A stretch of 64,000 bases of DNA from Sipunculus nudus (lineage: Eukaryota; Annelida; Sipuncula; Golfingiida; Sipunculidae). The translations under genes were made by a program, and so were the position numbers. How positions within the stretch are numbered: the first letter of the stretch is position 1; every line of letters begins with the position of its first letter. Below the pieces are notes generated by a model that worked only from the letters and a program-made list of their open reading frames with translations, did no database searches and was not told where the DNA came from. Below, in pieces: positions 36,581-47,479 of the stretch. The stretch spans positions 17,788,729 through 17,852,728 of the forward strand of contig CM049314.1 in NCBI GenBank assembly GCA_026874595.1, written 5' to 3'.

Positions 36581-38164
36581 TTTGGACATAGCCACCAGTG
36601 GGCGTGGTACCTGAAACACTGTAACATATCATTTTTCTGCAATATCTAAAATAATTTAAACATGGCACAATTTTTATTGTTGTATCTTAAACTAGGAACA
36701 TTGGCTTATTCCTCCGCACATGTAGCTTTGTGCTGCCGTTACCATGGTTACCAAATTTGTGGGTTAAACTTGACGATCTGAAAATATGCAGTTTTTGGCT
36801 TCTATCTCGGTTAATATTTATGTTTCAGGGGTCTAGTTTTTTGCATAAGGCTGCTTCCCCTTGGTTCTAAGTCATTCAATTGCAAGTCTCGTCAAATTTT
36901 GCTCAGTTTATCGTCAAACGAGAAAAAACGAGATTTCACGGAAATGCTTATAACTCGGCGACTTTTACAGCTACACAGGTCTAGTTTTCGGCATTTCATA
37001 ACATATGACCAGCTTGACACGCCAGAAAAGAAATCAGGCCAAAATCTCGCACCATATCTCATCAAGAGAGAAAAAACGAGATATCATGGAAATGCTTATA
37101 ACTAGGCGACTTTTACAGCTACTCAGGTCTAGTTTTGGGCATTTGGTAACATTTGGCCAACTTGACATAGTTAAACTGCGATACTTGGCGAAATCTCGCA
37201 CTATATCTGGTCAAATGTGGAAAAACGAGATTTCACAGAAATGCATATAAGTCGGCGACTTTCACGGCTAGACAGGTCTAGTTTTTGGCATTCATTAACA
37301 TTTGGACGGCTTGACATGACAAACCTGCAAGACTGGCCAAATCTCGCACCATATCTCGTCAAACGATAAAAAAGGAGATTTCACAGAAATGCTAATAACT
37401 CGGCGACTTTTACAGCTAGACAGATGTAGTTTTCGCCATTTCATAACATTTAGAGAGTTTGATATGAAAAATCTACAAGACTGGCCAAATCCTGCACCAT
37501 ATCTCGTCAAACGAGAAAACACGAGAGTACACGGAAATACTTATAACTCGGCAACTTTTACAGCTAGACCGATCTAGTTTTCGCCATTTCGTAACGTTTG
37601 GCCGTCTTGACATAATAAAACTGCTCGTCTTGCCAAATCTCGTACTATATCTCGTCAAGCGAGAAAAAAACATGATTTCACGTAAATGCTGATAACACGG
37701 CGACTTTTGCAGCTAGACAGGTCTAGTTTCCGGCATTTTGTAATATTTGACAAACCTGACATGACAAAACTGGAAATCTTGCCAAAGCTCTCACCATTTC
37801 CCGTCAAACGAGAAAACACGAGATTTCATGCAAATGCTTATAACTCAGCGGCTTTTATAGCTAGACAGGTCTAGTTTTCGGCATTTCATATCATTTGGCC
37901 AGCTTGACATGACACACCTGAAAACGTCTCACTGCTTCTTGTCAAACGAGATTAACGGGATTTCATGAAAAAATTTTGAACTTGGTCCCTTTTACACTAG
38001 AAAGATATGCAGCTGTTAAAGGTCAGCATGCATATATTAACATATTATCCGTTTCTGCTGCCCCCACAATGTTGCTCATTCATATGACTGTTTCTACATG
38101 CACTCTCTGTCTATCTGTCTCTATCATTTCCATTTCGGCAAGCGCGTGACCTCTGGTCATCTTG
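36581..38164. repeat. Family B tail with ~149-bp tandem units, 7 copies
   Basis: GCGACTTTTACAGCT-like motif recurs at about 36958, 37106, 37255, 37403, 37552, 37700 and 37849 (period 148-149), with CTCGTCAAACGAGA inverted repeats (a small palindrome) in each unit. Ends at the outer family B 3' end. Confidence 0.85.
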
Positions 38165-38704
38165 TTTTATATTATGCATGTACATAGATATGGGTTATGG
38201 AATTATGTTTATTTAAATTGGGGTCATGACCTTTCCTATGAGAGTGGCCTTGACCTTGAATATTGCCATATATGGTGAATATCACACAAAATCATTAATA
38301 CCTCAATAAGGGATGCAGTTATTGGTCCGAAAATCAACTTGACCGAAGATCTTGGATAGTGTTGTCATGTACCGGAAACTGGTGGTGCCACCTGTTATTC
38401 TTTTACTTGTTTTCGTGCAGTTTAATACCCCATCATTGCCATTTAACAGTACTGTGAGCATTATAAGTCAAAAACTAATGGACAGATTTCTTTCATATTA
38501 TCCATATACATAGACATGGGTTAGGGGATGATGTATATTGAAATAGGGGTCATGACCTTTTCTATGAGAGTGACCTTTTCTATGAGTGTGGTCTGATATT
38601 AATTGTTGCTGAAGATGGGGGGGGGGGGGCCTATTCTTAAAGGGGGGGGGGGGGAATAATTGTCTGGGGATACTATGGCCCCTATGGTGCCAAGAAATAT
38701 CTAG

Positions 38705-39938
38705 TTTAGTGTATTGTAATGTTAGTGTTTTTTTAGAATAAATTATAATTATTTGTTAACAAAAAACCACTGACTTCTTTATTCATTCCCCTTGACTTTT
38801 CATGCTGCCAAGTGTTACCGAATCTGATTTTTATTTATCTCAGTAACAAAATTTATGCTCGTCATGACTACGTGTTCTGTTGTTATTAGGTTATGTAACA
38901 TATGTGATTTAGAACCAGTTGCAGGATGTTGAATAGAGTAAGTCAGGTGTTTCTGATATCTATACCATCTTTGTAACTGTGAAACCTTTTAGTTTGATAC
39001 ACCTTGATTGTAGAAGAGTGAACCCTGCTATTTTATGAGATCCAATTCAGCTTAGCAGCCGATATAATCCATTGTTACAAAATTAAACTAGCAGAGCATC
39101 CAGTGGAATCCACTGATACAAAGGCTGACTAGCACAGATCTTGCAGTGATCAGGAGGTTATTTTGAATGAAGTTGGAACTTGGTTCTGGGCCTGTGTTAG
39201 ATGTTCCTGATGAGGCCATAAAACAAATCTGCAGCTCTTGAAGATACCTTTGGTAAGACTCATTTATGCAAGAAATCTAGGATTTTTAAGTTGATATTCC
39301 AACTATCACACTTTCACAGCAAAATTGATGGTGAATGACCACATTAATGCCAGAATTGCTCTAGTGAGTTCCTGACATTTTTATCTCATGAATTAATACT
39401 TATCTCTGGCACTGAATTCCAAATAACACAGTCTGTCTTATTAATGGTGGTTGCTATTCTTATCATTTACAAGTCAGTTACAAGTCGCTCTGACTGGAGC
39501 TGTCATGAGTTGATCCCTGTCGGGAACACCTAACATGCAGCTTTAATCAGACGCAATGCGGGGGCTGTGCATGGCACCTCCACACGGTGACTTCACGATA
39601 GGATTGATGAACTTGTTGTATTTTTAATGCAATTAAGTATCAGCTGATGGCTGGGATGTGTTGGGCTTGAAGGAGTTATAGCTCCATTCCTTTTAACCTC
39701 CTTGCACTGATATTTTCCACCAATCCCAGTCCTCCTCCCCATTATAATGTTTACAGTATCCCCATATTGTGCAAATATAGACCGAGACTCATATAATATC
39801 TTTGTATGTTTCTGGTTTATTAAGAGCAGGAACATGATATCACATGTAACATGAATTCAGCACCTAGCAGGGAACTTTAATATCAGTTGTTCAGTCTGTT
39901 TAAAATTTTTTTTTACAAAACTTTTATTTGACTTTCAG
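38705..39938. other. RB1 intron, no gene
   Basis: AT-rich DNA between the family E 3' end and the next RB1 exon. No exon or repeat was recognised. Confidence 0.55.
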
Positions 39939-40042
39939 ACTGCAATCGCCACTGAATCCCCGGAAACAATCTGTCCAGATCCCTAGTGGTTTGTCAGCAA
40001 AACCACAGAGGTCAAGGTCACTGAATATTTTCTTCAAAAGAG
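39939..40042 (+). CDS. RB1: RB1 exon (spacer and start of pocket B)
   Basis: Acceptor TTTGACTTTCAG, donor GTAAAT, 104 bases, completes a split Leu codon, leaves phase 1. Encodes LQSPLNPRKQSVQIPSGLSA then KPQRSRSLNIFFKR. The SP site and SLNIFFKR match human YLSPVRSP... and SLSLFYKK. Reached only after removal of a 21-kb repeat-filled intron. Confidence 0.93.
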
Positions 40043-40886
40043 GTAAATGTAATATCATTCATATTTTTATTCATGTTGTTTAACAGTAATACTGATCAAT
40101 GATCATTATTTTTTTCTGAAATTGATGTAGTAGTTTACAGTTCTTTTAAGGGTTTGGAGATAGGTACCAATATTTTAACTGAATTACAAATTATTGACCA
40201 GGACATAATAAATAGCATGATGCAATAAAAATGTTTAAATTATATTTATAATAATCTGTATTGATGATCATTAGGAGCTTGACCTGAATACTTGATACTC
40301 AGTCATTATCTTCATTGATCATTATCATAAAAGCAAACAGGAAATTTTGTGCAACATACAGGAATATGTGCAAGAATAGTTTCTGTAATATTAGAATGAT
40401 AATTTATATTTTGAATCTCATGAAATTTTGTTTAAACATTTCCTTAAAAAACCTGTATAGAACTACTAGTTTTGAAAATTGTAATGTACATATTTTAAAA
40501 ATTTACACTTGACAAATGATAAGTTCTGTACATGGAACATGTTTACTGACTAGTGGTAATTTTAGTGACTGGTTTTACCTTTGAATTATATATATACACA
40601 GAAAACATTATTTATAAGAAATGGTTGAATACCTGAGTTAAAGATGAAAAGCAGCACACAATATACATACATCCTCAAAAATTCAGTAGCTCTCAGTGAG
40701 AGAAGTAATACATCAGCTTGTACTTCATAAAGGGCTGAGCTGATTTTTCTTGTCATTTTTCAGAAGTTTTAATATCATAATTATTAGCATATCAGAGTGC
40801 AGTATTGTACATTTATCGTGCAGAACCTTGTTACCTGATAATAAATATGAACAGTGAACCTGTCTCATTTAACACTGTCCTTGCAG
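40043..40886. other. RB1 intron, no other gene
   Basis: AT-rich, no repeat or gene recognised. Confidence 0.55.
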
Positions 40887-40951
40887 TGTACAGTCTAGCA
40901 TACAACAGGCTTCAGGCTTTGTGCAAACTGCTTGGTGTGTCCAAAGATCTG
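40887..40951 (+). CDS. RB1: RB1 exon (pocket B)
   Basis: Acceptor CCTTGCAG, donor GTAAGT, 65 bases, completes a Val codon, phase 0 out. Encodes VYSLAYNRLQALCKLLGVSK then DL, matching human VYRLAYLRLNTLCERLL. Confidence 0.96.
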
Positions 40952-41178
40952 GTAAGTCACATACCTGGGTATCTAATATCAATATCATATCATAGAAGTT
41001 CAACTAGATATGATAAGTAAGCTTTCAAAATATTCCAAATATAAATGGATCACCATATTTGTTACATTAAGTGTTACTCATATCTTATATAAATGTTTTA
41101 AAAAACTGCATTGCCATCATGATTCATGTGCTGTCTGTCATGGCTCTGACAGTAGAGTTTTCACTTTGTTTCTTGCAG

Positions 41179-41256
41179 CAACAGAAGGTGTGGTACTGTA
41201 TAGAGTACTGTCTGACAAAGAAGCCTCTGCTGATGAAAGACAGACATCTTGACCAG
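41179..41256 (+). CDS. RB1: RB1 exon (pocket B, LxCxE groove)
   Basis: Acceptor TTTCTTGCAG, donor GTTAGT, 78 bases, 26 codons, phase 0. Encodes QQKVWYCIEYCLTKKPLLMK then DRHLDQ. Aligns with human ...LMKDRHLDQ; the groove Lys (human Lys713) is kept while the position of human Tyr709 is Pro here. Confidence 0.96.
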
Positions 41257-42310
41257 GTTAGTGTCCTTTTAATTCATTAACTGTATGGATCAGTTAATTA
41301 ACTGAATGACAATGGTGCTTTAATGGAATGGGAAGTTGTATTGGAATTTAGAGTAACTGGAATCAAATTTATTTTCATTGATGAATATCAAGTCCTGGTC
41401 TCTTTAAATAATTCCTCCCAGCTGTGCAATTCTCAAAGCTTTCTTCCAAATTTGGCAGCAATTCAGGACCAGCAAATTTTGCGTTCTACTTCTCTGTCAT
41501 ATAGTCCCAAACTGAAATGTAACTCTGTAGATGTTGAGAATTAGGAAAGATTGTTACCTCCACAAAAAAAGCTTACAAAAAATATTCCAGTTTTGGTATG
41601 AAAAATAAGGAAGTTATAGCATCTTTGGTCTTATGCCTAGATAATTAAATCTTTATCTGATAAATTTTATATATTTTTTAAAGATTACAGAATTGTACCA
41701 AGATCACAAATGGGATAAAATACTAATTATATTTTGCTTAAGATCGGTTGGCCAGAATTTTATACGTCAAATCTAGATTTTATTTGACACTGGTGACTCT
41801 CAACCACAATTCCTCTGTGCTAATGCCTTGAAAATGCCAGGTTTAGATCTTTAGCTGTACGATAGAATCCTAAATGTGCCAGGATCTGAGGAATTTGACA
41901 GTATTTTGTGAAGGGTCTATCAGAGTGCAATCTATTTTAAACTGTGCTGGTATGGTTGATTGTTTTGTGACATGTTATACAACAAAATCTTATGTCTGCT
42001 CCTGTCCACTCCTTATCCAAAGGATGATTTGTTTACCTGTAAAGTGAAATAAGGGACTGGACACTCCCTGGTTGATCTGAACATAAGATATGTTGTTTCA
42101 CTCTTAACTGAGTTGTTAAATTGAGATGTTTTTGCACATTCTGATTTTGCAAATTATTTTACATTTGAAAATATGAAACCTGTTCTGTAAATATTTCAGA
42201 ACCTGATGTGTTGTTTGTACCTGACCTGTTAATCAAATCCTGATGTGTTGTTTGTACCCAGTCCTGATTTCAGATCCTGATGTGTTGTTTGTACCTTGTC
42301 TGTATTTCAG
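41257..42310. other. RB1 intron ending in a tandemly duplicated acceptor region
   Basis: No gene. The last 120 bases contain four copies of a CCTGATGTGTTGTTTGTAC-like segment (about 42202, 42238, 42276, 42313), the final one being the true exon start. Confidence 0.65.
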
Positions 42311-42427
42311 ATCCTGATGTGCTGTTTGTATCCAGTGTGTAAAGTCACAGAGAAAGACATTGAGCGGGAAGTAAAGTTCAAGACAATCATTGCAGCATAC
42401 AAGAAGCTGCCGCACATACAGCCACAG
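42311..42427 (+). CDS. RB1: RB1 exon (pocket B)
   Basis: Acceptor CTGTATTTCAG, donor GTCAGG, 117 bases, 39 codons, phase 0. Encodes ILMCCLYPVCKVTEKDIERE then VKFKTIIAAYKKLPHIQPQ; human has [31 protein letters not shown]. The start was chosen over an upstream ATTTCAG (42274) because only this one keeps frame. Confidence 0.97.
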
Positions 42428-43128
42428 GTCAGGCCTGATTGCATGGTTGGATTTTATTTAAAAGCACAGCCTTGATGTCTGGGTGTTTGTATTAAAGAAC
42501 TTTTGCTGTGTGTAATCAAGAAGACAAATTGAATAACTCAAATAATGTACCAGGTGATCATGACAGTAGATAGAATGATGATATATAATTGATAAATATT
42601 TTATTCATGGAAGTGCATGACCTTTAAACTTAAATGTTTATTCAGCAGCTAATCATAATTTTTGTTTGGTCACTATGAAATTTGGAACACCTGAATGTGC
42701 CAAATGATAGTGCAGCTACCACATCTATGGTATATAATTCTGTAGATGTTTCACTTAAGGAGACCTCAGATCACCTTGGACCTTACAGGCTGTTAGGCTG
42801 CATTATGATTAAGACTGGAGTAGGTTTAAGGATATATGTGTGGATTGTTTACTCGCATAAAATATCCACCAGTATCTTTCACTTGGTAAACTATTTATGC
42901 CATGTGGTATAGTAGGCCTGTATGATCCCTTAGCCAACCTGCTTATGTAAGCTTTTGTTCAAACACTTACTTCAGTTATTTCAATTGAACTTTTAATGCA
43001 GTTTAAATTTGCCCTTTCACTCATCAAAATTCACTATTCTACTAATTGCTGTTTTATTTGTACTCATGTGAAAACTTTGGTTCATAATCCAACACAGCTT
43101 TTATAACTTATATCTTTATCCTTTTCAG
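42428..43128. other. RB1 intron, no other gene
   Basis: AT-rich, no repeat recognised. Confidence 0.55.
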
Positions 43129-43248
43129 ACCTTCAAGCAGGTGTATATCCGTCCAAATGAATACGACACGATCATCAAGTTTTATAACAAGATATTCATG
43201 CAGAACATCAAAGACTTTGTTGGCCAGTTCTCTGTTGGAAAAGAAACC
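43129..43248 (+). CDS. RB1: RB1 exon (pocket B end)
   Basis: Acceptor CCTTTTCAG, donor GTAAGT, 120 bases, 40 codons, phase 0. Encodes TFKQVYIRPNEYDTIIKFYN then KIFMQNIKDFVGQFSVGKET, matching human [28 protein letters not shown]. Keeps the Tyr-Asn pair and Lys (human 756, 757, 765) that hold LxCxE peptides. Confidence 0.97.
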
Positions 43249-43674
43249 GTAAGTAATTCTCCAAGTGCTTGAATTGCTTATATTTTGTAACATATTGATA
43301 TAATTGTTTTTCTAAGCTACTGTAGTCATTTTAACCACCCTCGCCCCTTTTAAAAGACTTGTATTTAATATGTGATTGTGCTATCTCTTAATTTTGCAAA
43401 ATAAAAAAGGGACATGTTTTTTCAGGTATTGTGAAAATCATTTTTCTGTAACTCTTTGTGATTTACAGTATATAAAAAAAATATGAGGGTAAAATTATTA
43501 ACATGTCAACTGGGGATTATTGCACATAGGTCCCCTATCATATTGATCAGCAAGAGTAACTTGCTTGACAGCAGCCTGTATCAGATCCAAATTACAGTAG
43601 GCGTACATCCCTTAACAATAATTGACCAATGATATTACATTCACAAGCAAAAGGCTCAACAGGTGAAATGCTGA

Positions 43675-43860
43675 TTTTATTACGTAAACATCGATGTGAG
43701 CGTTTTCTGTATTAATGAGAATATTCTCTGTTAGTATTCACACGCCATAAACTCCACCTACAAAATTTTTCCTCAGTAGGCCTATCATCGCCCACTTCTG
43801 CCTCATTCTCGGTATCTAGGTCATGCCTCGCTTTGGTAGAGCCACATTATTCTTCTGGCG
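43675..43860 (+). repeat. DIRS copy 3 left inverted terminal repeat
   Basis: Reverse complement found at about 48891-49060, sharing for example CTAGGTCATGCCTCGCTTTG and CCTATCATCGCCCAC. Some indels separate the two arms. Confidence 0.9.
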
Positions 43861-43970
43861 TTTATGCTAGACGGACGTGTCGACGGGCTCCTCCTGTCCG
43901 TCCGCTGTTGGTTTTCCCATGCTCGTTGCTTCACTTACTGTAAGTACGCTTTCATTTTCCCTCGGCCACT

Positions 43971-45648
43971 ATGGACGTCTCTCAGATTTGTTCCTCTTGT
44001 GGAACGTCTCTGCCTTCCTGGGATACCCACCCTTCTTGTCTCGGCTGTCGCTTGAGTGAGGGCACATGCCGCAGGGGGGGCGCCACTCCTTCTGTGTCTA
44101 GTCGGGTGGCCTTACGCTCCCCCTCTGCGGATCCCCTTCTCGTTCCCGATCCTGTCCCTCCCTCCCAAGGCTCTGTCTTCGAGACCCCTGTTGGGGCTCC
44201 GGCTAGGGCTCTAGCTGCCCCCTCCAGGAAGCGTCCGACCCCTGCCCCGCCCGGGCCCCCTGAGAAGGCTCTTGCCGTTTCCCTCATTCACTGTCTCTCC
44301 AGTTTTTGTGAATCCTTATGGGCGGATTTCGACCTTGAGTCGGAGTCCGCGCCCCCGGCCACGGCTCCGGGGCAGGTGTCTTTGACCGACCCTCCTGTGT
44401 TGTCCCCGCAGCGTCCCGCTCGGATGGAGGTCACCCGTTCCCCACCGGCTCCAGCGCAGGTAAGTGCTCCCCCCCTGCTTGATCCGCCCCTTCCTAGCCG
44501 TCTGTCCCTTCGTTCCCCTCCTGTCCGGGTCTCCAGACGCCTGCCCCGCGGTTCCAGATACGGACCCCGTCTGTGCCCCGTCCACTCCTGCGGCCGCATC
44601 CGCTCTTGATTCTCCGTCCGTCCGTTCTCTGCTTGTATTTACAGATCAGGTGCCTCCGGCTGGTACATATCAGTGGACTGCTCTCAACACGCAGAGGCAG
44701 GCTTGGCGCACCATGAAGTCTGACCTACTTGATCAGGTGGCCCGCACCATGCAGGAGTCTCGCCCGGACGGGCCGACCTTCCAGCGCCTCAGGCCGCCGC
44801 CCGCCTCTGCCGCGTCGGCCGGGTTCTATCTGAACCCGTCCACGCTCTCAGCGCCGACTACCGGCCCTCAGATCTGCATGGAATTTACCGATGAGACGGC
44901 TCGGCTGCTTGACAACCATCATGCCGCCGTCACCGGCGCTATATCGTCATCGTCTGGGTCGCCGGTGCCGCCTGGCGCGCGGCGCCCTTGGCAGATCGGT
45001 ACCTTGTGGTCACCTAAGGCGTATCGGGCGACCTGCCTTGACAGTCTCGTCCCATCTCCCGCCTTTCCCGCTGTTCCATCGGAACCGATGCGGGCCGAAA
45101 CGGGGCTTGATCAACCCTTCTCTGACGGTAGGTTGCTTTATTCCCCAGCGGCGCATGTATCCGATTCTCAGCTCTCGGATATGGAGGCTCTCGCCCGCCA
45201 GACCGCCGGCGTTGTCAACGACCTTCAGGCCGTTACCAGCCTGTTGTCTATTTCTCCGTATCCTGCCATATTAAATAATATATGGCCGGCTTCCGCTCAC
45301 GCATGTGCCGAGTTACAGCACTTGGCATGGCGCCTGGTGGAGGATTGTATCTTGCTCCGCCGCGCCGAATGTCTCCGCACCCTTCGCTCCGTCCAGCCCG
45401 CGCTATCTCCCGCGGAGCTCTCAGATCTCTATACTCAGCCGTTCACGGGATTTCTCCTCTTCGGGGGTCATCTATCCCGCGTCTATGAGGCTGCCCTGGA
45501 TCGTTCAGATCGTCAGGCCCGCCTCCGGTCAGCGCCTCCTCCGACCTCACAGGCGTCTCGCCCTTACCGGTCCCGTACTCCACCGCTCGGTGGCTCCCGC
45601 CCGCCCATCTGCTCAGACGTCCGGGTCTTGCCAGGCCTCCTCCTTTAG
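43971..45648 (+). pseudogene. DIRS copy 3 gag-like ORF with one frameshift
   Basis: Starts MDVSQICSSCGTSLPSW with a paired CxxC...CxxC (CSSC, CLGC) at residues 7-27, then a Pro/Ser-rich region and, after a frame change between about 44464 and 44609, a helical region with QWTALNTQRQAWRTMKSDLL, ETARLLDNHHAAVTGA, VVNDLQAVTSLL, SAHACAELQHLAWRLVEDC and SDRQARLR. This is the layout of animal DIRS ORF1 (Gag-like). Function as a nucleoprotein is known only by position in the family. The frame change could be one indel or a programmed shift; the other ORFs are also broken, favouring decay. Confidence 0.75.
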
Positions 45649-45869
45649 CGGTAAATCCGCTCGGAGGGGTCGCGGCCGTAAGTGACACTCCAGGTCCGGT
45701 AGGCGGCCGTCTTCAGACCTGTTTTCTGGCCTGGAGGCGTGTCACCTCACATCCCCTAGTTTTAAGCACAGTTCGTTTCGGTTTCAGAATTTCGTTTTTC
45801 ACCCCTCCGCCCCGCACGGCGTTTCCGTTCGTTATTCCCCCACCCAGGGCTCCGGCCAAGCGTCTCACG

Positions 45870-47160
45870 CTCGAAAAATGCCATTCTATCCCTTCTTCTG
45901 AAGGGCGCCATTCTCCCGGTCGATCCCGGAACTCCCGGGTTTTATTCCCGCATTTTTCTTGTCCCCAAACCACACGGCCAGTGGCGCCCGATTATAGATT
46001 TGAGGCGCCTCAATGCCTTTATTCGACCTCCCCATTTTCGAATGTTCAATATACCCGCTGTGCTCCGCACCGTCCGCCAGGGCGACTGGGCGTTCAAGAT
46101 CGATTTAAGAGACGCGTATTTCCATGTACCGATCCACCCTGCGTCTCAGCCGTACCTTTGGTTCGCCTACGGCCCTCGCATGTTTCAGTTCAGGGCCCTG
46201 CCGTTCGGGATCAATATTGCGCCCTGGATCTTTACGATCCTTGTTCATGCTGTAACCACTTACCTCCGGTCGGTCCGGGTATCAGTCCTCCCGTACTTGG
46301 ACGACTGGCTCGTTCACGCCCCTTCTCGCGATCTACTTCTCCACCACCATGCCCTCGTGCTTTCCCTTCTTCGCGATCTAGGCTTTCTGGTCAATGTCCA
46401 GAAGTCTCATCTGGTCCCTACCCAGACCATTCAGTTTCTTGGCGTGGTCCTGGATTTTTTTGGGGCCGGTCGTGTATCTCTCCCGCTAGACTTCACGGTC
46501 AATCTGCGCCAGCGGATCCGCTCCCTTCTGTCGGCTCGTCGTGTCAGCTCCCATCCGGCGGCTTCCTTACACGGTTCTCTCAACTGGGCAGCCACGTTCG
46601 TCCCCATGGGCCGCCTATTCCTCCGCCCGGTCCAGTCACTCCTCCGCTCCGGGCGTCTCCTGGGTTCGGCATCTCAGAGTACGGCGATTCTGCCTGCCCA
46701 CCAGGCCTGGCGGGCCCTCCGCCCCTGGCTCCGGCTGTCTTATCTCCTTCGCGGCATTCCGTTCACGCAGACCGTCGCCTTTATGATCTTTACCGACGCG
46801 TCACAGTTGGGCTGGGGTGCCCACCTGGCCGATCTTCGTATTTCCGGCCTCTGGTCTCCTCGGGAGCGTCTGCTCCATATCAATGTTCTGGAGCTCAGAG
46901 CTGTCCGTCATGCGCTCGAACGCTGGTCTCCACGCTTCCTCGACAGCCATGTTCTAGTCATGACGGACAACACGACGGTTTTTGCATATATCAACAGGCA
47001 GGGCGGCACTCGGTCACCCTCGCTTCTGCGGGAAACTTATCGCCTGTTCGATCTGTGTATCCCTTCGGTATTACACTTCAGGCTTGTCATGTCCGCGGCG
47101 CCGTGAACGTCCTCGCCGCCGCCCTTTCCCGGGATCGCCTCGGTACCCTTACAGCCATTT
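45870..47160 (+). pseudogene. DIRS copy 3 reverse transcriptase-RNase H
   Basis: Reads LLKGAILPVDPGTPGFYSR then IFLVPKPHGQWRPIIDLRRL (RT start), KIDLRDAYFHVPIHP, FRALPFGINIAPWIF, the catalytic YLDDWLVH near 46295, GFLVNVQKSHLVPTQTIQF, LNWAATFVPMGRLFLRP; then RNase H: FTDASQLGWGAHLADLR, HINVLELRAVRHAL, MTDNTTVFAYINRQGGTRS. The frame breaks near 47095 and continues one frame over as GAVNVLAAALSRD, where family members usually have an Asp in the A-D-x-L-S-R position, here Ala. RT motifs are intact; RNase H is damaged. It would copy element RNA into circular DNA. Confidence 0.9.
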
Positions 47161-47479
47161 CTCTCCCTCCGCCGGTTCTCCGGGGGATCTTCGGCGCTTG
47201 GGGGACTCTGGATTTTCGACCTGTTCGATTTCTCGAACCCTCCGCCCCTCGTATCGTCCGGTCCACGGCTACGTCGCCCTCGCATCCTTCTCCCGGACTC
47301 GCCCACGTCCGCCTGGACCGGCCGGTTCTTGTACAGGTTCCCGGAGCCGGCCCTGATCCCCCGGTTGCTCTTACGTCTCTCAGCGGCTCCTCTCACGGAC
47401 CTCATCCTGATCGTCCCGTTTCATCCAGCGGCTCCGTGGTTTCCTCGATGTCGTTCGTTTCTCGTCTGTCCACCATTTC

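Larger units (their letters stand above)
19878..38164. mobile_element. Helentron-like element, family B, second shell
   Basis: 5' hairpin GCTTGCCGGAAATC..TTTCGGCAAGC at 19881-19910. 3' end at 38134-38164: TTTCGGCAAGC (inverted match), GTGACCTCTGGTCAT hairpin, CTTG followed by TTTT. Flanks rejoin into an uninterrupted family E unit (GGACAGATTT + TATATTATGCATGTACATAG, compare TATTATCCATATACATAG at 38495), showing insertion between T residues. The inside holds further B copies, two family C elements and a family A element. Confidence 0.65.
19472..38704. mobile_element. Helentron-like element, family E, outermost shell of the nest
   Basis: Left tip TTGTATCCCCAG, right end CTGGGGATAC (inverted match), an imperfect hairpin TGGCCCCTATGGTGCCA, then AGAAATATCTAG followed by T. 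Body is a ~322-base unit (left copy about 19552-19877, right copies about 38165-38490 and from 38491) with GGTCATGAC, CCTTGACCTTGAATAT and a GGCGCCACC-like motif. A family B element is inserted inside it at 19878/38164. Poly-G runs near 38617 and 38642. Non-coding; mechanism inferred from ends. Confidence 0.6.

Noticed and set aside
43864-44059. Short frames just before the DIRS copy 3 gag start
   Set aside because: Overlap the terminal repeat and gag N-terminus in other frames; the CxxC-containing frame from 43971 is the supported one.
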